A stretch of 64,000 nt of DNA from contig CANLOU010000001.1 in NCBI GenBank assembly GCA_947492995.1, positions 124,001 to 188,000 of the forward strand, given 5' to 3'. Below, in pieces: positions 19,206-31,043 of this stretch. Source of the DNA: an uncultured Litoreibacter sp. Lineage in GTDB: Bacteria; Pseudomonadota; Alphaproteobacteria; Rhodobacterales; Rhodobacteraceae. How positions within the stretch are numbered: the stretch's first letter is position 1; each line of letters starts with the position of its first letter. The notes below the pieces were generated by a model. That model worked only from the letters and a program-made list of their open reading frames with translations, was not told where the DNA came from and ran no database searches. The position numbers were made by a program, and so were the translations under genes.

Positions 19206-19556
19206 TCAATAAAGCTCCCAGTGGTCCTCATTGGGCAAGGCACCGATGACCATCCAATTGGCCCGCACCCGTGCCACGCGGCTGTCGCCCCATGTCCGAA
19301 ACACCAGATCGAACCCATTCTCCGAGATATTCTCGGCGGCAATGTCCATCCGCTGATTATGCTTGTGGTCAATGTCCCACATGCTCAGGGACACATGTAC
19401 ATTAGGAATCCCCGCGTAGCGCTCTTCGAACACCACCTCGAAACGCTGCTCACGTGGCCCGGTGCCGGTCCACATCGGGCCGTCATCGACATAATCCGAA
19501 AACAACACGCGCGATCCTTGCGTGATGCCGATATTGTTGTTTGTTAACTTCTGCAT
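19206..19556 (-). CDS. H-type lectin domain protein
   Basis: A 116-residue protein consisting of little more than one H-type lectin fold. The conserved core is visible: FSDYVDDGPMWTGTGPREQRFEVVFEERYAGIPNVHVSLSMWDIDH followed by NISENGFDLVFRTW and VRANWMVIG (conserved across the family, in which it binds GalNAc in snail agglutinin and discoidins). No signal peptide is visible, so it is either cytoplasmic or exported non-classically. It lies downstream of atpC but beyond that operon's terminator, so it probably has its own promoter. Confidence 0.82.
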   Translation of the reverse strand: MQKLTNNNIGITQGSRVLFSDYVDDGPMWTGTGPREQRFEVVFEERYAGIPNVHVSLSMWDIDHKHNQRMDIAAENISENGFDLVFRTWGDSRVARVRANWMVIGALPNEDHWELY

Positions 19557-19617
19557 TCGTTACCCTCTTACGCGGGCTATATGGGGCGAATTTGGCAATA
19601 ATTTGGTCATAAAACGG

Positions 19618-19645
19618 ATAAGGGCCCCGAATTCGAGGCCCTTAT
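19618..19645 (-). terminator. Terminator of the F1-ATPase operon
   Basis: ATAAGGGCC and GGCCCTTAT form a 9-bp stem (19618-19626 with 19637-19645). On the minus strand it is followed by CCGTTTTAT. It begins 30 bases after the atpC stop and separates the operon from the lectin gene. Confidence 0.8.
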
Positions 19646-19674
19646 ACTCTAAATTGGTGCGTCTCGGCCACGCT

Positions 19675-20052
19675 TTATAGCGCAATCCCTGCAGCCATGT
19701 CGGCTGCCAGCTTGGCCGTCGCGTCCGTGCCACCAGCGCTATGCGCAGCATCAGCTTCGGCGACAAGTTCGGCCGCCAGCTCAGACGTCATGTCCGCTTT
19801 GGCAAAGGCGCGCTCGGCCAAAACCGTGGTGCTTTCGCCGGACACTTCCGCAAAACCACCCGTCACGAAATACTCTTCAGTACCGGATGCGGTGACCACG
19901 GTCAGATAGCCGGGGCGCAAGGTGGTGATGACTGGTGCGTGGTCGGGCATGGCGGTGAAATCACCTTCCGCGCCCGGGATTTGCACTTCGCTCGCCTCGA
20001 CGGAAGCAAGCTTCCGTTCTGGCGAGACAAGTTCGAATTGCATCATAGCCAT
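19675..20052 (-). CDS. atpC: ATP synthase F1 epsilon subunit
   Basis: A 125-residue epsilon subunit, part of the rotor stalk of F1. The beta-sandwich domain has FELVSPERKL, GDFTAMPDHAPVITTLRPG and EEYFVTGGFAEV. The C-terminal helical part is short and alanine-rich (about residues 85-125), as in many alphaproteobacteria. GGAG lies eight bases before the ATG at 20052. Last gene of the operon. Confidence 0.96.
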   Translation of the reverse strand: MAMMQFELVSPERKLASVEASEVQIPGAEGDFTAMPDHAPVITTLRPGYLTVVTASGTEEYFVTGGFAEVSGESTTVLAERAFAKADMTSELAAELVAEADAAHSAGGTDATAKLAADMAAGIAL

Positions 20053-20064
20053 GAGGCTTGCTCC

Positions 20065-21504
<1,440 letters not shown>

Positions 21505-22374
21505 CTAGAGCGCTTCAGCGCCCGAAATGATTTCGATAAGCTCGTTGGTGATGACAGCCTGACGCGAGCGGTTGTATTGGATGGTCAGTTTGTCGATCAT
21601 CTCGCCTGCGTTGCGTGTCGCGTTGTCCATTGCCGACATCCGGGCGCCTTGCTCGGACGCGCCATTTTCCAACAGAGCGCTAAAGATTTGAGTGGCCACA
21701 CCGCGTGGCAACAGATCGGCCAGGATTTCTTCTTCGGAAGGCTCGTAGTCGTAGACTGTACCGTCTTCGCCGGAGGCTTCGAAATCCGCAGGAATGATCT
21801 GCTGCTCGGTTGGGATTTGGCTGATGACGGACTCGAAGCGCGAGAAGAAGATCTTCGCCACGTCAAATTCGCCCGCGTCGAAACGCGACAGCACATCCTG
21901 CGCGATGCCAGACGCGTCGGCGTAGCCGATACGTTTGACTTCCGACAGGTCCACATGGCCAATGAAGTGGTCCGCAAGGTCCCGCTTGATCGCCTCGCGG
22001 CCTTTCTTGCCAACCGTCAAAATCTTGACAGTCTTGCCTTCGGCCAACAGCTTCTGCGCGGCCGCTTTCGCGGCTTTTGCAATGTTGCCGTTGAAACCGC
22101 CACACAGGCCACGTTCTGCAGTCATAACAACTAGCAGATGCGTCTGGGTGGAACCCGTTCCCGCCAACAACTTCGGCGCGCCTTCCGACGAGCCTACAGA
22201 TGCGGCAAGCCCGCCCATAACGGCGTTGAAACGCTCGGCATAGGGGCGGCCAGCCTCCGCCGCTTCCTGCGCACGGCGCAGTTTTGCGGCGGCGACCATT
22301 TGCATCGCCTTCGTGATCTTGCGGGTCGATTTGACCGACGCGATCCGATTTTTGAGGTCACTTAGGTTGGGCAT
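21505..22374 (-). CDS. atpG: ATP synthase F1 gamma subunit
   Basis: A 289-residue central rotor subunit. The terminal coiled coil helices are recognisable ([33 protein letters not shown] at the N-terminus and [24 protein letters not shown] at the C-terminus). [14 protein letters not shown] lies in the middle. It couples proton flow to catalysis. Spacing to its neighbours is 12-15 bases. Confidence 0.98.
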   Translation of the reverse strand: MPNLSDLKNRIASVKSTRKITKAMQMVAAAKLRRAQEAAEAGRPYAERFNAVMGGLAASVGSSEGAPKLLAGTGSTQTHLLVVMTAERGLCGGFNGNIAKAAKAAAQKLLAEGKTVKILTVGKKGREAIKRDLADHFIGHVDLSEVKRIGYADASGIAQDVLSRFDAGEFDVAKIFFSRFESVISQIPTEQQIIPADFEASGEDGTVYDYEPSEEEILADLLPRGVATQIFSALLENGASEQGARMSAMDNATRNAGEMIDKLTIQYNRSRQAVITNELIEIISGAEAL

Positions 22375-22386
22375 CTGCCAGTCCCC

Positions 22387-23922
<1,536 letters not shown>

Positions 23923-23923
23923 G

Positions 23924-24484
23924 TTATCCGGCCTCTTTCATAGAATTCTGCAGGGCGGCGAGCTTGGAGCGGATCGACGTATCGATCATCTTCGAGCCCA
24001 CTTTAACGACAAGACCGCCGATGAGAGACTCATCAACGGCCATATTGATCTTTACGTCCTTGCCGACAGACGCCTTCAGCGTTTTGGCAAGTTTGTCTTG
24101 TTGCGCTTTTGTCAGGGCCTTGGCGGCCAGAACGTCAGCCGTCACTTCGCCTTTTTCGTCAGCCAGACGGGCGCGCAGCTCGGATACCAGTTGCGGCAGC
24201 ACGAACAGGCGGCGCTTGGATGCCATCAACGACAACGTGTTGGACACGGTCGGCGACAGTTTCATCTTTTTGGCGATTGCGGCGATTGCGACCCCTTGCT
24301 GCTCACGTGTGTAAAGCGGCGAGGAGATCAGCGACTTGAAGTCTGCGCTGGTGCCAATCGCGGCGTCCAGGGCGTCAATATCTTTTTCAAGCGCTGGGAG
24401 TTTCTTGCCGTCTTTGGCAAGGTCAAACACGGCTGTTGCATAGCGGGCTGCAATACCGGTTGAGATCGAGACTGGTTCGGACAC
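23924..24484 (-). CDS. atpH: ATP synthase F1 delta subunit (OSCP homologue)
   Basis: A 186-residue peripheral stalk subunit joining F1 to the b subunits. It has [16 protein letters not shown] at the N-terminus and [25 protein letters not shown] at the C-terminus. I place the start at GTG 24484 (VSEPVSIS...), preceded by GAAGGGG. The frame stays open for another 57 codons upstream but that part has no family resemblance. First gene of the F1 operon; the F0 genes are elsewhere, as usual in this order. Confidence 0.95.
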   Translation of the reverse strand: MSEPVSISTGIAARYATAVFDLAKDGKKLPALEKDIDALDAAIGTSADFKSLISSPLYTREQQGVAIAAIAKKMKLSPTVSNTLSLMASKRRLFVLPQLVSELRARLADEKGEVTADVLAAKALTKAQQDKLAKTLKASVGKDVKINMAVDESLIGGLVVKVGSKMIDTSIRSKLAALQNSMKEAG

Positions 24485-24702
24485 GTCCACCCCTTCGATG
24501 ACTTGGCGCCTGTCCGTCACCAGCAGGTGAGTTTCAGGCAATTGAAAAGGGAACGCGCAGTGGCATCCCCCGTAAATCAGGTGCGATGTAGCAAAGCGGT
24601 CTGCGCGGCGCAACTCCCTTTGCGGTAAATAGTGAGGACATCCCCATCCAATCACAAACGCCCTTCTTTTGTTGGCCTTGGGCGCATGCGACCGATTGTA
24701 GC

Positions 24703-24711
24703 TGTGGATAA
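24703..24711 (-). promoter_or_regulatory. DnaA-box match upstream of the F1 operon
   Basis: TTATCCACA on the minus strand is a perfect match to the DnaA-box consensus TTATNCACA. It lies in the 249-base gap between the atpH start and the stop of the methyltransferase gene. One box alone does not make an origin. It could tie atp expression to DnaA or be chance. Confidence 0.3.
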
Positions 24712-24733
24712 GTTGCGGCGGGTTCGCCCGTGG

Positions 24734-25498
24734 TCAGCTTTTGCTTTGCCGAGTCGTCCTGCCAACAACCGGCGCCGCGCCGCCTTCCAACGCGCGGAGC
24801 GGTCTGCGCACTTTCATCGTCTTGCCCTTGGGTCTTGGCGCATAGACTTGCTTGGTCGCCTCCACGATCAAAACTCCGCCTGCAAACCGCCCCGACACTT
24901 TGCGCCCGAAGCTCTCCATCATTTTTGCAGCTTTCAGCCAGAACCGCTTTTCGCTTGGCACAGCGAACAATGCCGCCAAATGCTTTTCGGGGGAAAAGTT
25001 GTGTTTCTTCAATTGCGATTCAAGCTGTCCCAACGAATACGGGCGGCCAAAGCCAAATGGCGTGCGGTCCCGCCTCGACCAAATTCCGGCGCGGTTCGGC
25101 ACGATGAACAGGGCTCTGCCCCCCGGTGCAAGCACACGCCAGCATTCTTCCAGCAGGGCCGACGGGTTCTCTGACGTTTCAAGCCCGTGCAATACAACCA
25201 GCTTGTCGGCCTGCCCTGATTGCAACGGCCACAGCGTCTCTTCGGTCAAGACGGCGACGTTTGGCTGGCCAGATGGCCAATGCATGACGCCTTGCGGTCC
25301 CGGCATCAGCGCGACAACGCGGCGCGCGTCAGCAAGGTAGGGGCGCAGAAGCGGCACGGCAAAACCAAAACCCACGACAGTTTCGCCTTTCCAGCTTTGC
25401 CAGAATTCCGCCACTTGGTCGCGCACAGCACGTTGTGCTACCCGGCCAAGATTGGTGCGGTAGTAGAAATTCTTTAAATCCTGCACATCTAAATGCAT
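24734..25498 (-). CDS. Class I SAM-dependent methyltransferase
   Basis: A 254-residue protein with a methyltransferase-11-like core. [15 protein letters not shown] (motif I, about residues 41-55), [38 protein letters not shown] (motifs II-III, about 98-135) are visible. The C-terminal 70 residues are basic and probably disordered. The motif I glycines (GFGFA) are less perfect than usual. The substrate is unknown. It is divergent from clpA and separated from the F1 operon by 249 bases. Confidence 0.82.
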   Translation of the reverse strand: MHLDVQDLKNFYYRTNLGRVAQRAVRDQVAEFWQSWKGETVVGFGFAVPLLRPYLADARRVVALMPGPQGVMHWPSGQPNVAVLTEETLWPLQSGQADKLVVLHGLETSENPSALLEECWRVLAPGGRALFIVPNRAGIWSRRDRTPFGFGRPYSLGQLESQLKKHNFSPEKHLAALFAVPSEKRFWLKAAKMMESFGRKVSGRFAGGVLIVEATKQVYAPRPKGKTMKVRRPLRALEGGAAPVVGRTTRQSKS

Positions 25499-25546
25499 CT
25501 GGCTCGCTTCGGTTGGGGCCTAAAGTCCGGCGTCGCGTTGCATACC

Positions 25547-25558
25547 TAAGTATACTTA
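25547..25558. promoter_or_regulatory. 12-bp A/T-rich palindrome in the clpA upstream region
   Basis: TAAGTATACTTA is a perfect palindrome in the 238-base divergent spacer between the methyltransferase gene (start 25498) and clpA (start 25737). It could be an operator. No clear heat-shock (CTTG...CCCAT-type) promoter was found in the spacer. Confidence 0.3.
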
Positions 25559-25736
25559 TTTTTAGGCTTAAAAACTGTCTAATAAGACTCGATCCGCCAT
25601 AAATCGGGCTAAATCACAAGTAATGTGATGAGAAAAGACTTGAAGGTTGGGAATTTAAACCGAACTGTAAGGTCTAAGAGGCAAAGGTCGTACCGGGTCC
25701 TCGACCCGGAACTGCCCTGATATAAAGGAGCATTGG

Positions 25737-28070
25737 GTGCCATCATTTTCGGACACTCTGGAAAAAGCCATCCATTCGGCGCTCGCGCAGGCCAACGCGC
25801 ATCGTCATGAACTGGCTACACTCGAACATCTGCTGCTTGCGCTGACGGATGAACCCGACGCCGCGAAGGTTATGAAAGCCTGCGGCGTTGATCTGGAGAA
25901 CCTGCGCGCCACGCTCGCCGAATTCATCGACGAAGAACTTTCGACGCTAGTCACAGATGTCGAAGGCTCAGAAGCCGTGCCCACAGCCGCATTCCAGCGC
26001 GTCATCCAACGCGCAGCAATTCACGTGCAGTCCTCGGGCCGCACCGAAGTGACAGGGGCCAACGTGTTGGTCGCGATCTTCGCGGAACGCGAAAGCAACG
26101 CCGCCTTCTTCCTGCAAGAACAAGACATGACCCGTTATGACGCGGTCAACTTCATCGCGCATGGCGTCGCCAAAGACCCCGAATTCGGCGAAGTGCGCCC
26201 TGTTTCGGGCTCTCCCGAATTTGACGACGACACAACCGCTGACGCCTCTGCCGGAGGGGAGGAAGCGAAAGAATCCGCGCTGGCCAAATACTGCGTAGAC
26301 CTCAACGCCAAGGCCCGCGAAGGCGATATTGATCCCCTTATCGGGCGCAACAGCGAAGTCGAGCGCTGCGTGCAGGTGCTGTGCCGCCGCCGCAAGAACA
26401 ACCCGCTTCTGGTGGGTGATCCAGGTGTTGGCAAAACCGCTATCGCCGAAGGCTTGGCAATGAAAATTGTCGATGGCGAAACCCCCGAAATCCTGTCGCA
26501 AACCACGATCTACTCGCTGGATATGGGCGCTTTGCTGGCCGGTACACGCTATCGCGGTGATTTTGAGGAACGCCTGAAAGCGGTGATGACCGAACTTGAA
26601 GAACACCCCGACGCGGTGCTGTTCATTGACGAAATTCACACTGTTATCGGTGCCGGGGCCACATCGGGCGGCGCAATGGACGCATCCAACCTGCTGAAAC
26701 CTGCATTGCAAGGTGGCAAGCTGCGCTGCATGGGGTCCACGACCTACAAAGAATTCCGCCAGCATTTCGAAAAAGACCGCGCGCTCAGCCGCCGGTTCCA
26801 GAAAATCGACGTGGTGGAGCCGTCCGTGGACGACGCAGTCGCAATCCTCAAAGGCATCAAAACCTATTTCGAGGAACATCACGGCATCAAATACACCTCC
26901 GACGCGATCAAATCGGCGGTGGAGCTGTCCTCGCGCTATATCCACGACCGCAAGCTGCCGGACAAAGCCATCGACGTCATTGACGAAGCTGGCGCTGCGC
27001 AGCACTTGCTGGTGGAAAGCAAACGCCGCAAATCCATCGGCGTGAAGGAGATTGAGGCGGTCGTCGCCAAAATCGCCCGTATCCCGCCGAAAACCGTATC
27101 CAAAGACGACGCGGAGACGCTCAAGGATCTGGAAAACGCGCTCAAGCGGCAGGTCTTCGGTCAGGACACGGCCATCGAAGCGCTGGCCTCTGCCATCAAG
27201 CTGGCCCGCGCCGGCCTGCGGGAGCCTGAAAAACCCATCGGCAACTACCTGTTCGCAGGCCCAACCGGCGTCGGCAAAACCGAAGCCGCCAAGGCGCTGT
27301 CCGATCAGCTTGGGGTGGAACTCATCCGCTTCGACATGTCCGAATATATGGAGAAACACGCGATCTCCCGCCTTATCGGTGCGCCTCCGGGCTATGTCGG
27401 CTTCGACCAGGGCGGCATGCTGACCGACAAAGTGGACCAGAACCCGCATTGTGTGCTCTTGCTCGACGAGATCGAGAAAGCGCATCCGGATGTCTTCAAC
27501 ATCCTGTTGCAGGTGATGGATCACGGCAAGCTGACCGACCATAACGGCCGGACAACGGATTTCCGCAACGTGGTGCTTATCATGACCTCGAACGCAGGCG
27601 CGGCAGATGCCGCCCGTGCGCCGATGGGCTTTGGCCGCGATCGTCGCGAAGGCGAAGATACAGCAGCCATCGAAAAGCTGTTCACGCCGGAATTCCGCAA
27701 CCGACTGGATGCCGTGATTTCCTTTGCCCCACTTGGCAAGAAGATCATCGCCCGCGTGGTCGAAAAATTCGTGTTGCAGCTTGAGGCCCAACTGATGGAC
27801 CGCAATGTGACGTTCGAACTGACGCCTGCCGCCGCCGAATGGCTTGGTGACAAGGGCTACGATGAAAAGATGGGCGCGCGCCCGTTGGCCCGCGTGATCC
27901 AGGAACATATCAAAAAGCCACTGGCGGAAGAATTGCTCTTTGGCAAACTTGCCAAAGGCGGTGTGGTCAAAGTCGGCGTCAAAAAAGGCGAAATCGACCT
28001 TCAGGTGCTGGAGCCCGAAAAAGCCCGCATCGGCCGCAAGAAAAAGCCACCACTTTTGACGGCTGAGTGA
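25737..28070 (+). CDS. clpA: ATP-dependent Clp protease ATP-binding subunit ClpA
   Basis: A 777-residue AAA+ unfoldase that feeds substrates to ClpP. The Clp N-domain spans about residues 1-140. AAA module 1 has GDPGVGKT at about 226-233, and module 2 has GPTGVGKT at about 508-515. There is no long coiled middle domain, so it is ClpA, not ClpB. The ClpP-contact tripeptide expected before [13 protein letters not shown] reads MGF rather than IGF/IGL. GTG start at 25737 with AAAGGAG six bases upstream. No clpS is adjacent. The stop overlaps the next gene (GTGA). Confidence 0.96.
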   Translation: MPSFSDTLEKAIHSALAQANAHRHELATLEHLLLALTDEPDAAKVMKACGVDLENLRATLAEFIDEELSTLVTDVEGSEAVPTAAFQRVIQRAAIHVQSSGRTEVTGANVLVAIFAERESNAAFFLQEQDMTRYDAVNFIAHGVAKDPEFGEVRPVSGSPEFDDDTTADASAGGEEAKESALAKYCVDLNAKAREGDIDPLIGRNSEVERCVQVLCRRRKNNPLLVGDPGVGKTAIAEGLAMKIVDGETPEILSQTTIYSLDMGALLAGTRYRGDFEERLKAVMTELEEHPDAVLFIDEIHTVIGAGATSGGAMDASNLLKPALQGGKLRCMGSTTYKEFRQHFEKDRALSRRFQKIDVVEPSVDDAVAILKGIKTYFEEHHGIKYTSDAIKSAVELSSRYIHDRKLPDKAIDVIDEAGAAQHLLVESKRRKSIGVKEIEAVVAKIARIPPKTVSKDDAETLKDLENALKRQVFGQDTAIEALASAIKLARAGLREPEKPIGNYLFAGPTGVGKTEAAKALSDQLGVELIRFDMSEYMEKHAISRLIGAPPGYVGFDQGGMLTDKVDQNPHCVLLLDEIEKAHPDVFNILLQVMDHGKLTDHNGRTTDFRNVVLIMTSNAGAADAARAPMGFGRDRREGEDTAAIEKLFTPEFRNRLDAVISFAPLGKKIIARVVEKFVLQLEAQLMDRNVTFELTPAAAEWLGDKGYDEKMGARPLARVIQEHIKKPLAEELLFGKLAKGGVVKVGVKKGEIDLQVLEPEKARIGRKKKPPLLTAE

Positions 28071-29032
28071 GATACGCGCTCCCACTGACACTGGCCTTCG
28101 CAGCTGCACCAGCAGCTGCGGAGGACCTAATTTTGTCCCCTCCAGTAGACTGCGGACCACAGGGCACGGCCTGTATCATCCAACAATACACTGACAGTGA
28201 CCCAACTGAGGGCTATGCGGATTTTACCTGCGGCGGCCTTAGCTATGATGGCCACAAGGGAACCGACTTTCGGGTCCCGACGCTCGCAGAAATGGAGAAA
28301 GGCGTCACCGTCCTGGCCTCCGCGCCGGGGACGGTGACCGCCACCCGCGATGGCATGCCAGACATTTACGTTAATGCGCCGAACGCGCCTGATGTCAGCA
28401 ACAAGGAATGCGGCAACGGGTTGGTCATCAATCACGGTGGCGGTTGGGAGACGCAATATTGCCACCTGCGCGAGGGCAGCCTTGCCGTCGCCAAAGGCGA
28501 CACCGTCACGACCGGCACAAATCTCGGCCAAATCGGCCTGTCAGGCCGCACTGCTTTCCCGCATGTTCACCTGTCAGTGCGCAAGAATGGTGAGGTGGTA
28601 GACCCGTTCAACCCCGACGCGACCAACACTTGCGGTCAATCAGAACGGACACTTTGGGAAACGCCACCTCAATATGTCGCTGGCGGTCTGCTCGACATCG
28701 GGTTTCACGACGCGGTGCCTGAATTCGATCAACTCAAGGCCGGTCTTGAGGATCCCGCGACGCTCCCAAGCAGCGCCCCCGCGCTTGTTTTGTGGGCCTA
28801 TATCTTTGCAAGTCAGGCGGGCGATCAGGTAGAATTTGAAATTAACGGCGCACAGGGCTGGGAATTTCGCGACACGGTGTTGCTGACCAAACCGCAAGCC
28901 GAATTGTTCCGCGCTGTTGGGAAACGCCAGCCGGCCGGCGGTTGGCCAAAGGGCGACTTCAACGGGACGGTCACGATGATCCGCGGCGGCGCTGCAATCT
29001 CCTCAGACCAGATTTCCCTCACCATCAACTAA
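28067..29032 (+). CDS. M23 family (LytM-like) metallopeptidase
   Basis: A 321-residue secreted protein with a signal peptide ending near AAAPAAAED. The zinc motif is HKGTDFRVP (H and D, about residues 63-71) and later FPHVHLSV (HxH, about 165-172), the pattern of peptidoglycan endopeptidases. A C-terminal 130-residue domain has no recognised family. It starts with GTG overlapping the clpA stop by four bases, so it is translationally coupled to a cytosolic unfoldase, an odd pairing of cell-wall and proteolysis functions. Confidence 0.88.
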   Translation: MRYALPLTLAFAAAPAAAEDLILSPPVDCGPQGTACIIQQYTDSDPTEGYADFTCGGLSYDGHKGTDFRVPTLAEMEKGVTVLASAPGTVTATRDGMPDIYVNAPNAPDVSNKECGNGLVINHGGGWETQYCHLREGSLAVAKGDTVTTGTNLGQIGLSGRTAFPHVHLSVRKNGEVVDPFNPDATNTCGQSERTLWETPPQYVAGGLLDIGFHDAVPEFDQLKAGLEDPATLPSSAPALVLWAYIFASQAGDQVEFEINGAQGWEFRDTVLLTKPQAELFRAVGKRQPAGGWPKGDFNGTVTMIRGGAAISSDQISLTIN

Positions 29033-29036
29033 CCGA

Positions 29037-31040
29037 TTACTTTTCCGTTAACTTCAGCTCGATCCGCCGGTTCTGCGCGCGCGCTTGCGGAGTGTCGGCA
29101 GTGTTCAAAGGCTGGTATTCGCCAAAGCCGTTCGCCGCCAGCCGTGAGGGCGGAATGCCAAGCGAGCCGCTCATGTAGCGCACAACGGACAAGGCCCGCG
29201 CCTGCGACAGTTCCCAGTTATCCGCAAACTGCCCCTGCCCCGACAACGGCACGTTGTCCGTATGGCCATCCACGCGGATCACCCAATTCAATTCCTGCGG
29301 AATGTCGTCTGCCACGCCAAGCAAGATACCGGCGACGTTTGCAATCTCGCTTTGTCCCGCCGCCGACAGATCTGCACTGCCTGGCTGGAACAAAACCTCG
29401 GATGAGAATACAAACCGGTCCCCTTCGATCCGAACCCCGTCCTGACTGCCAAGCAATTCGCGCATGCGCCCAAAGAACTCTGAGCGATAATTTTCAAGCT
29501 CCTTGGCCTCCGCTTCCAGCCGCTGACGCTCCGCCTCTTCCAAAGCCGCGCGGCGTTTTTGTTCTGCCGCGACCTGCGCAAGGGCGGTGTTCAACTGGCT
29601 GCCCAACGCGCTGATCTGCACGTTGGTATCCGCGTCTTTCGCATTCACCTCGTCCAACAAGGCCTGCAAGGCCCCCAATTGGGTCCTGAGCGCGGCCACC
29701 TGCTGGTTGAGCGCCTCCAGCTTACGCTGACTTTCCGCGCTCGCGGCCTTCTCGGCGCTCAACGCCTCATTTGCCGTCGCCAGCAAAATCGCCCTTTGAT
29801 CCGCCTCGCTGATCGCTTCATTATTCGCCGCTTCCGCGGCGCGTTGGGCCGCCAAAGCTGCCACAAGCTGCCTGCGCAATTCGGCCTGTGACGATGATTG
29901 TGTGGCCTCAGCCTTGGCCAAGTCATCGCGCAGCTTTGCTTCACGCGCGGCCCCTGCCCCGATGCGCCCCATCAATTCGGCACGGGTCAACTCGGCCTCT
30001 TCGCTCGACTGCCTTAGCACCTCAAGTTCGCCCTCCAAGCGAGCGGTGGCTTCTGCGGCGGCTGCATTTTCCTGCTGCGCCTTCGCCAGATTGGCCTCAA
30101 GCGTCGCAAGTCGCGCCCCCAGCTCGTTCTCTACATTTGCCGAGGCGGTCTTTGCGGTCTGGCCCGCCAGCAAGGCAGCCAACAGTTTTTCGTCCAGATC
30201 CTCATTTATGGTTTTGGCGGCGGCCAACAGGGTCAGCGTGTCTTCGGCCTCCCGCCGCTTTTCTTCCAGCGCCAGCGACATCGCAGTCAGCTCGGCATCT
30301 GCATTTGCAAGACGGTCGCGAAGTGCCGCCGCGGCGGCAGCGTCAGCCAACTGCGCGGCTTCCGCCTGTTCCAATGCGCGGCCCTGCTCCTCGGCCTTCA
30401 GTTCCAAATCCGCGACCAGTGCTTGCAATGCATCGGCCCGCGCCGCGGCCAACCGCGCCGCCTCCGACCCTTCGTCAATTTCGGACCGGGCCTGAGCCAA
30501 TGCCAGCTGCGCGGCCTCCTTCTCGGATATTTCGCGCGCCAATCCGGCTTCAATGTCGGCGATCCGCGCCACCAGCGTCTGGTTGGCGGTTTCCGTTTCT
30601 TCCAAAGCCGTCTGCGTCGCGTCGCGCTCTCCGGTCAATGTGGCAACGCGCGTCTCCAACGCAGATTGCTGCGACAAAAGCCCCGCGACCTGTTGCTCAA
30701 AGCTGGCAATTCTGGAGGATTGTGCGTCGCTTTGCGCCGTCAAGGATGCGATCAGCGCTGTCTGAGCGGCGGCGTTATCGCGGGCCGCATCCAACTCGGT
30801 CTCCAGCTGAAACCCGCGTTGTTGCTCCAACCCCAACGCCTCTGCCAGAGATTCAACCTGCCCGGACAATTGATCCAGCTCGCTGTCTTGCGATGTGATG
30901 GTTTCGTTCAACATGAACTGCACCATCATGAAAATCGACAGCACAAAAACCAGCACCAGCAAAAGCGCTGTCATGGCGTCCACGAAGCCGGGCCAGATAT
31001 TGGCCTCGAACCTCTGCCCGCTGCGCCGCGCTAAAGCCAT
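29037..31040 (-). CDS. MotB/OmpA-like stator protein with very long coiled coil
   Basis: A 667-residue protein. One N-terminal helix (about residues 18-42) begins WPGFVDAMTALLLVLVF; Asp21 is at the position of the proton-carrying Asp of MotB/ExbD. About 430 residues of Ala/Glu/Gln-rich coiled coil follow, then a C-terminal OmpA peptidoglycan-binding domain (about 545-665) with VDGHTDNVPLSG and NWELSQARA. It should sit in the inner membrane and reach into the periplasm. It follows its MotA-like partner by three bases. No flagellar or Ton genes are nearby, so its role is unknown. Convergent with the M23 peptidase gene. Confidence 0.85.
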   Translation of the reverse strand: MALARRSGQRFEANIWPGFVDAMTALLLVLVFVLSIFMMVQFMLNETITSQDSELDQLSGQVESLAEALGLEQQRGFQLETELDAARDNAAAQTALIASLTAQSDAQSSRIASFEQQVAGLLSQQSALETRVATLTGERDATQTALEETETANQTLVARIADIEAGLAREISEKEAAQLALAQARSEIDEGSEAARLAAARADALQALVADLELKAEEQGRALEQAEAAQLADAAAAAALRDRLANADAELTAMSLALEEKRREAEDTLTLLAAAKTINEDLDEKLLAALLAGQTAKTASANVENELGARLATLEANLAKAQQENAAAAEATARLEGELEVLRQSSEEAELTRAELMGRIGAGAAREAKLRDDLAKAEATQSSSQAELRRQLVAALAAQRAAEAANNEAISEADQRAILLATANEALSAEKAASAESQRKLEALNQQVAALRTQLGALQALLDEVNAKDADTNVQISALGSQLNTALAQVAAEQKRRAALEEAERQRLEAEAKELENYRSEFFGRMRELLGSQDGVRIEGDRFVFSSEVLFQPGSADLSAAGQSEIANVAGILLGVADDIPQELNWVIRVDGHTDNVPLSGQGQFADNWELSQARALSVVRYMSGSLGIPPSRLAANGFGEYQPLNTADTPQARAQNRRIELKLTEK

Positions 31041-31043
31041 GGG

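Noticed and set aside
25499..25736. A heat-shock sigma-32 promoter before clpA
   Set aside because: A CTTGAAG block exists near 25632, but no matching -10 element lies at the right distance.
25968..28160. A 730-codon minus-strand open frame
   Set aside because: It is antisense to clpA, with composition expected of a shadow frame.
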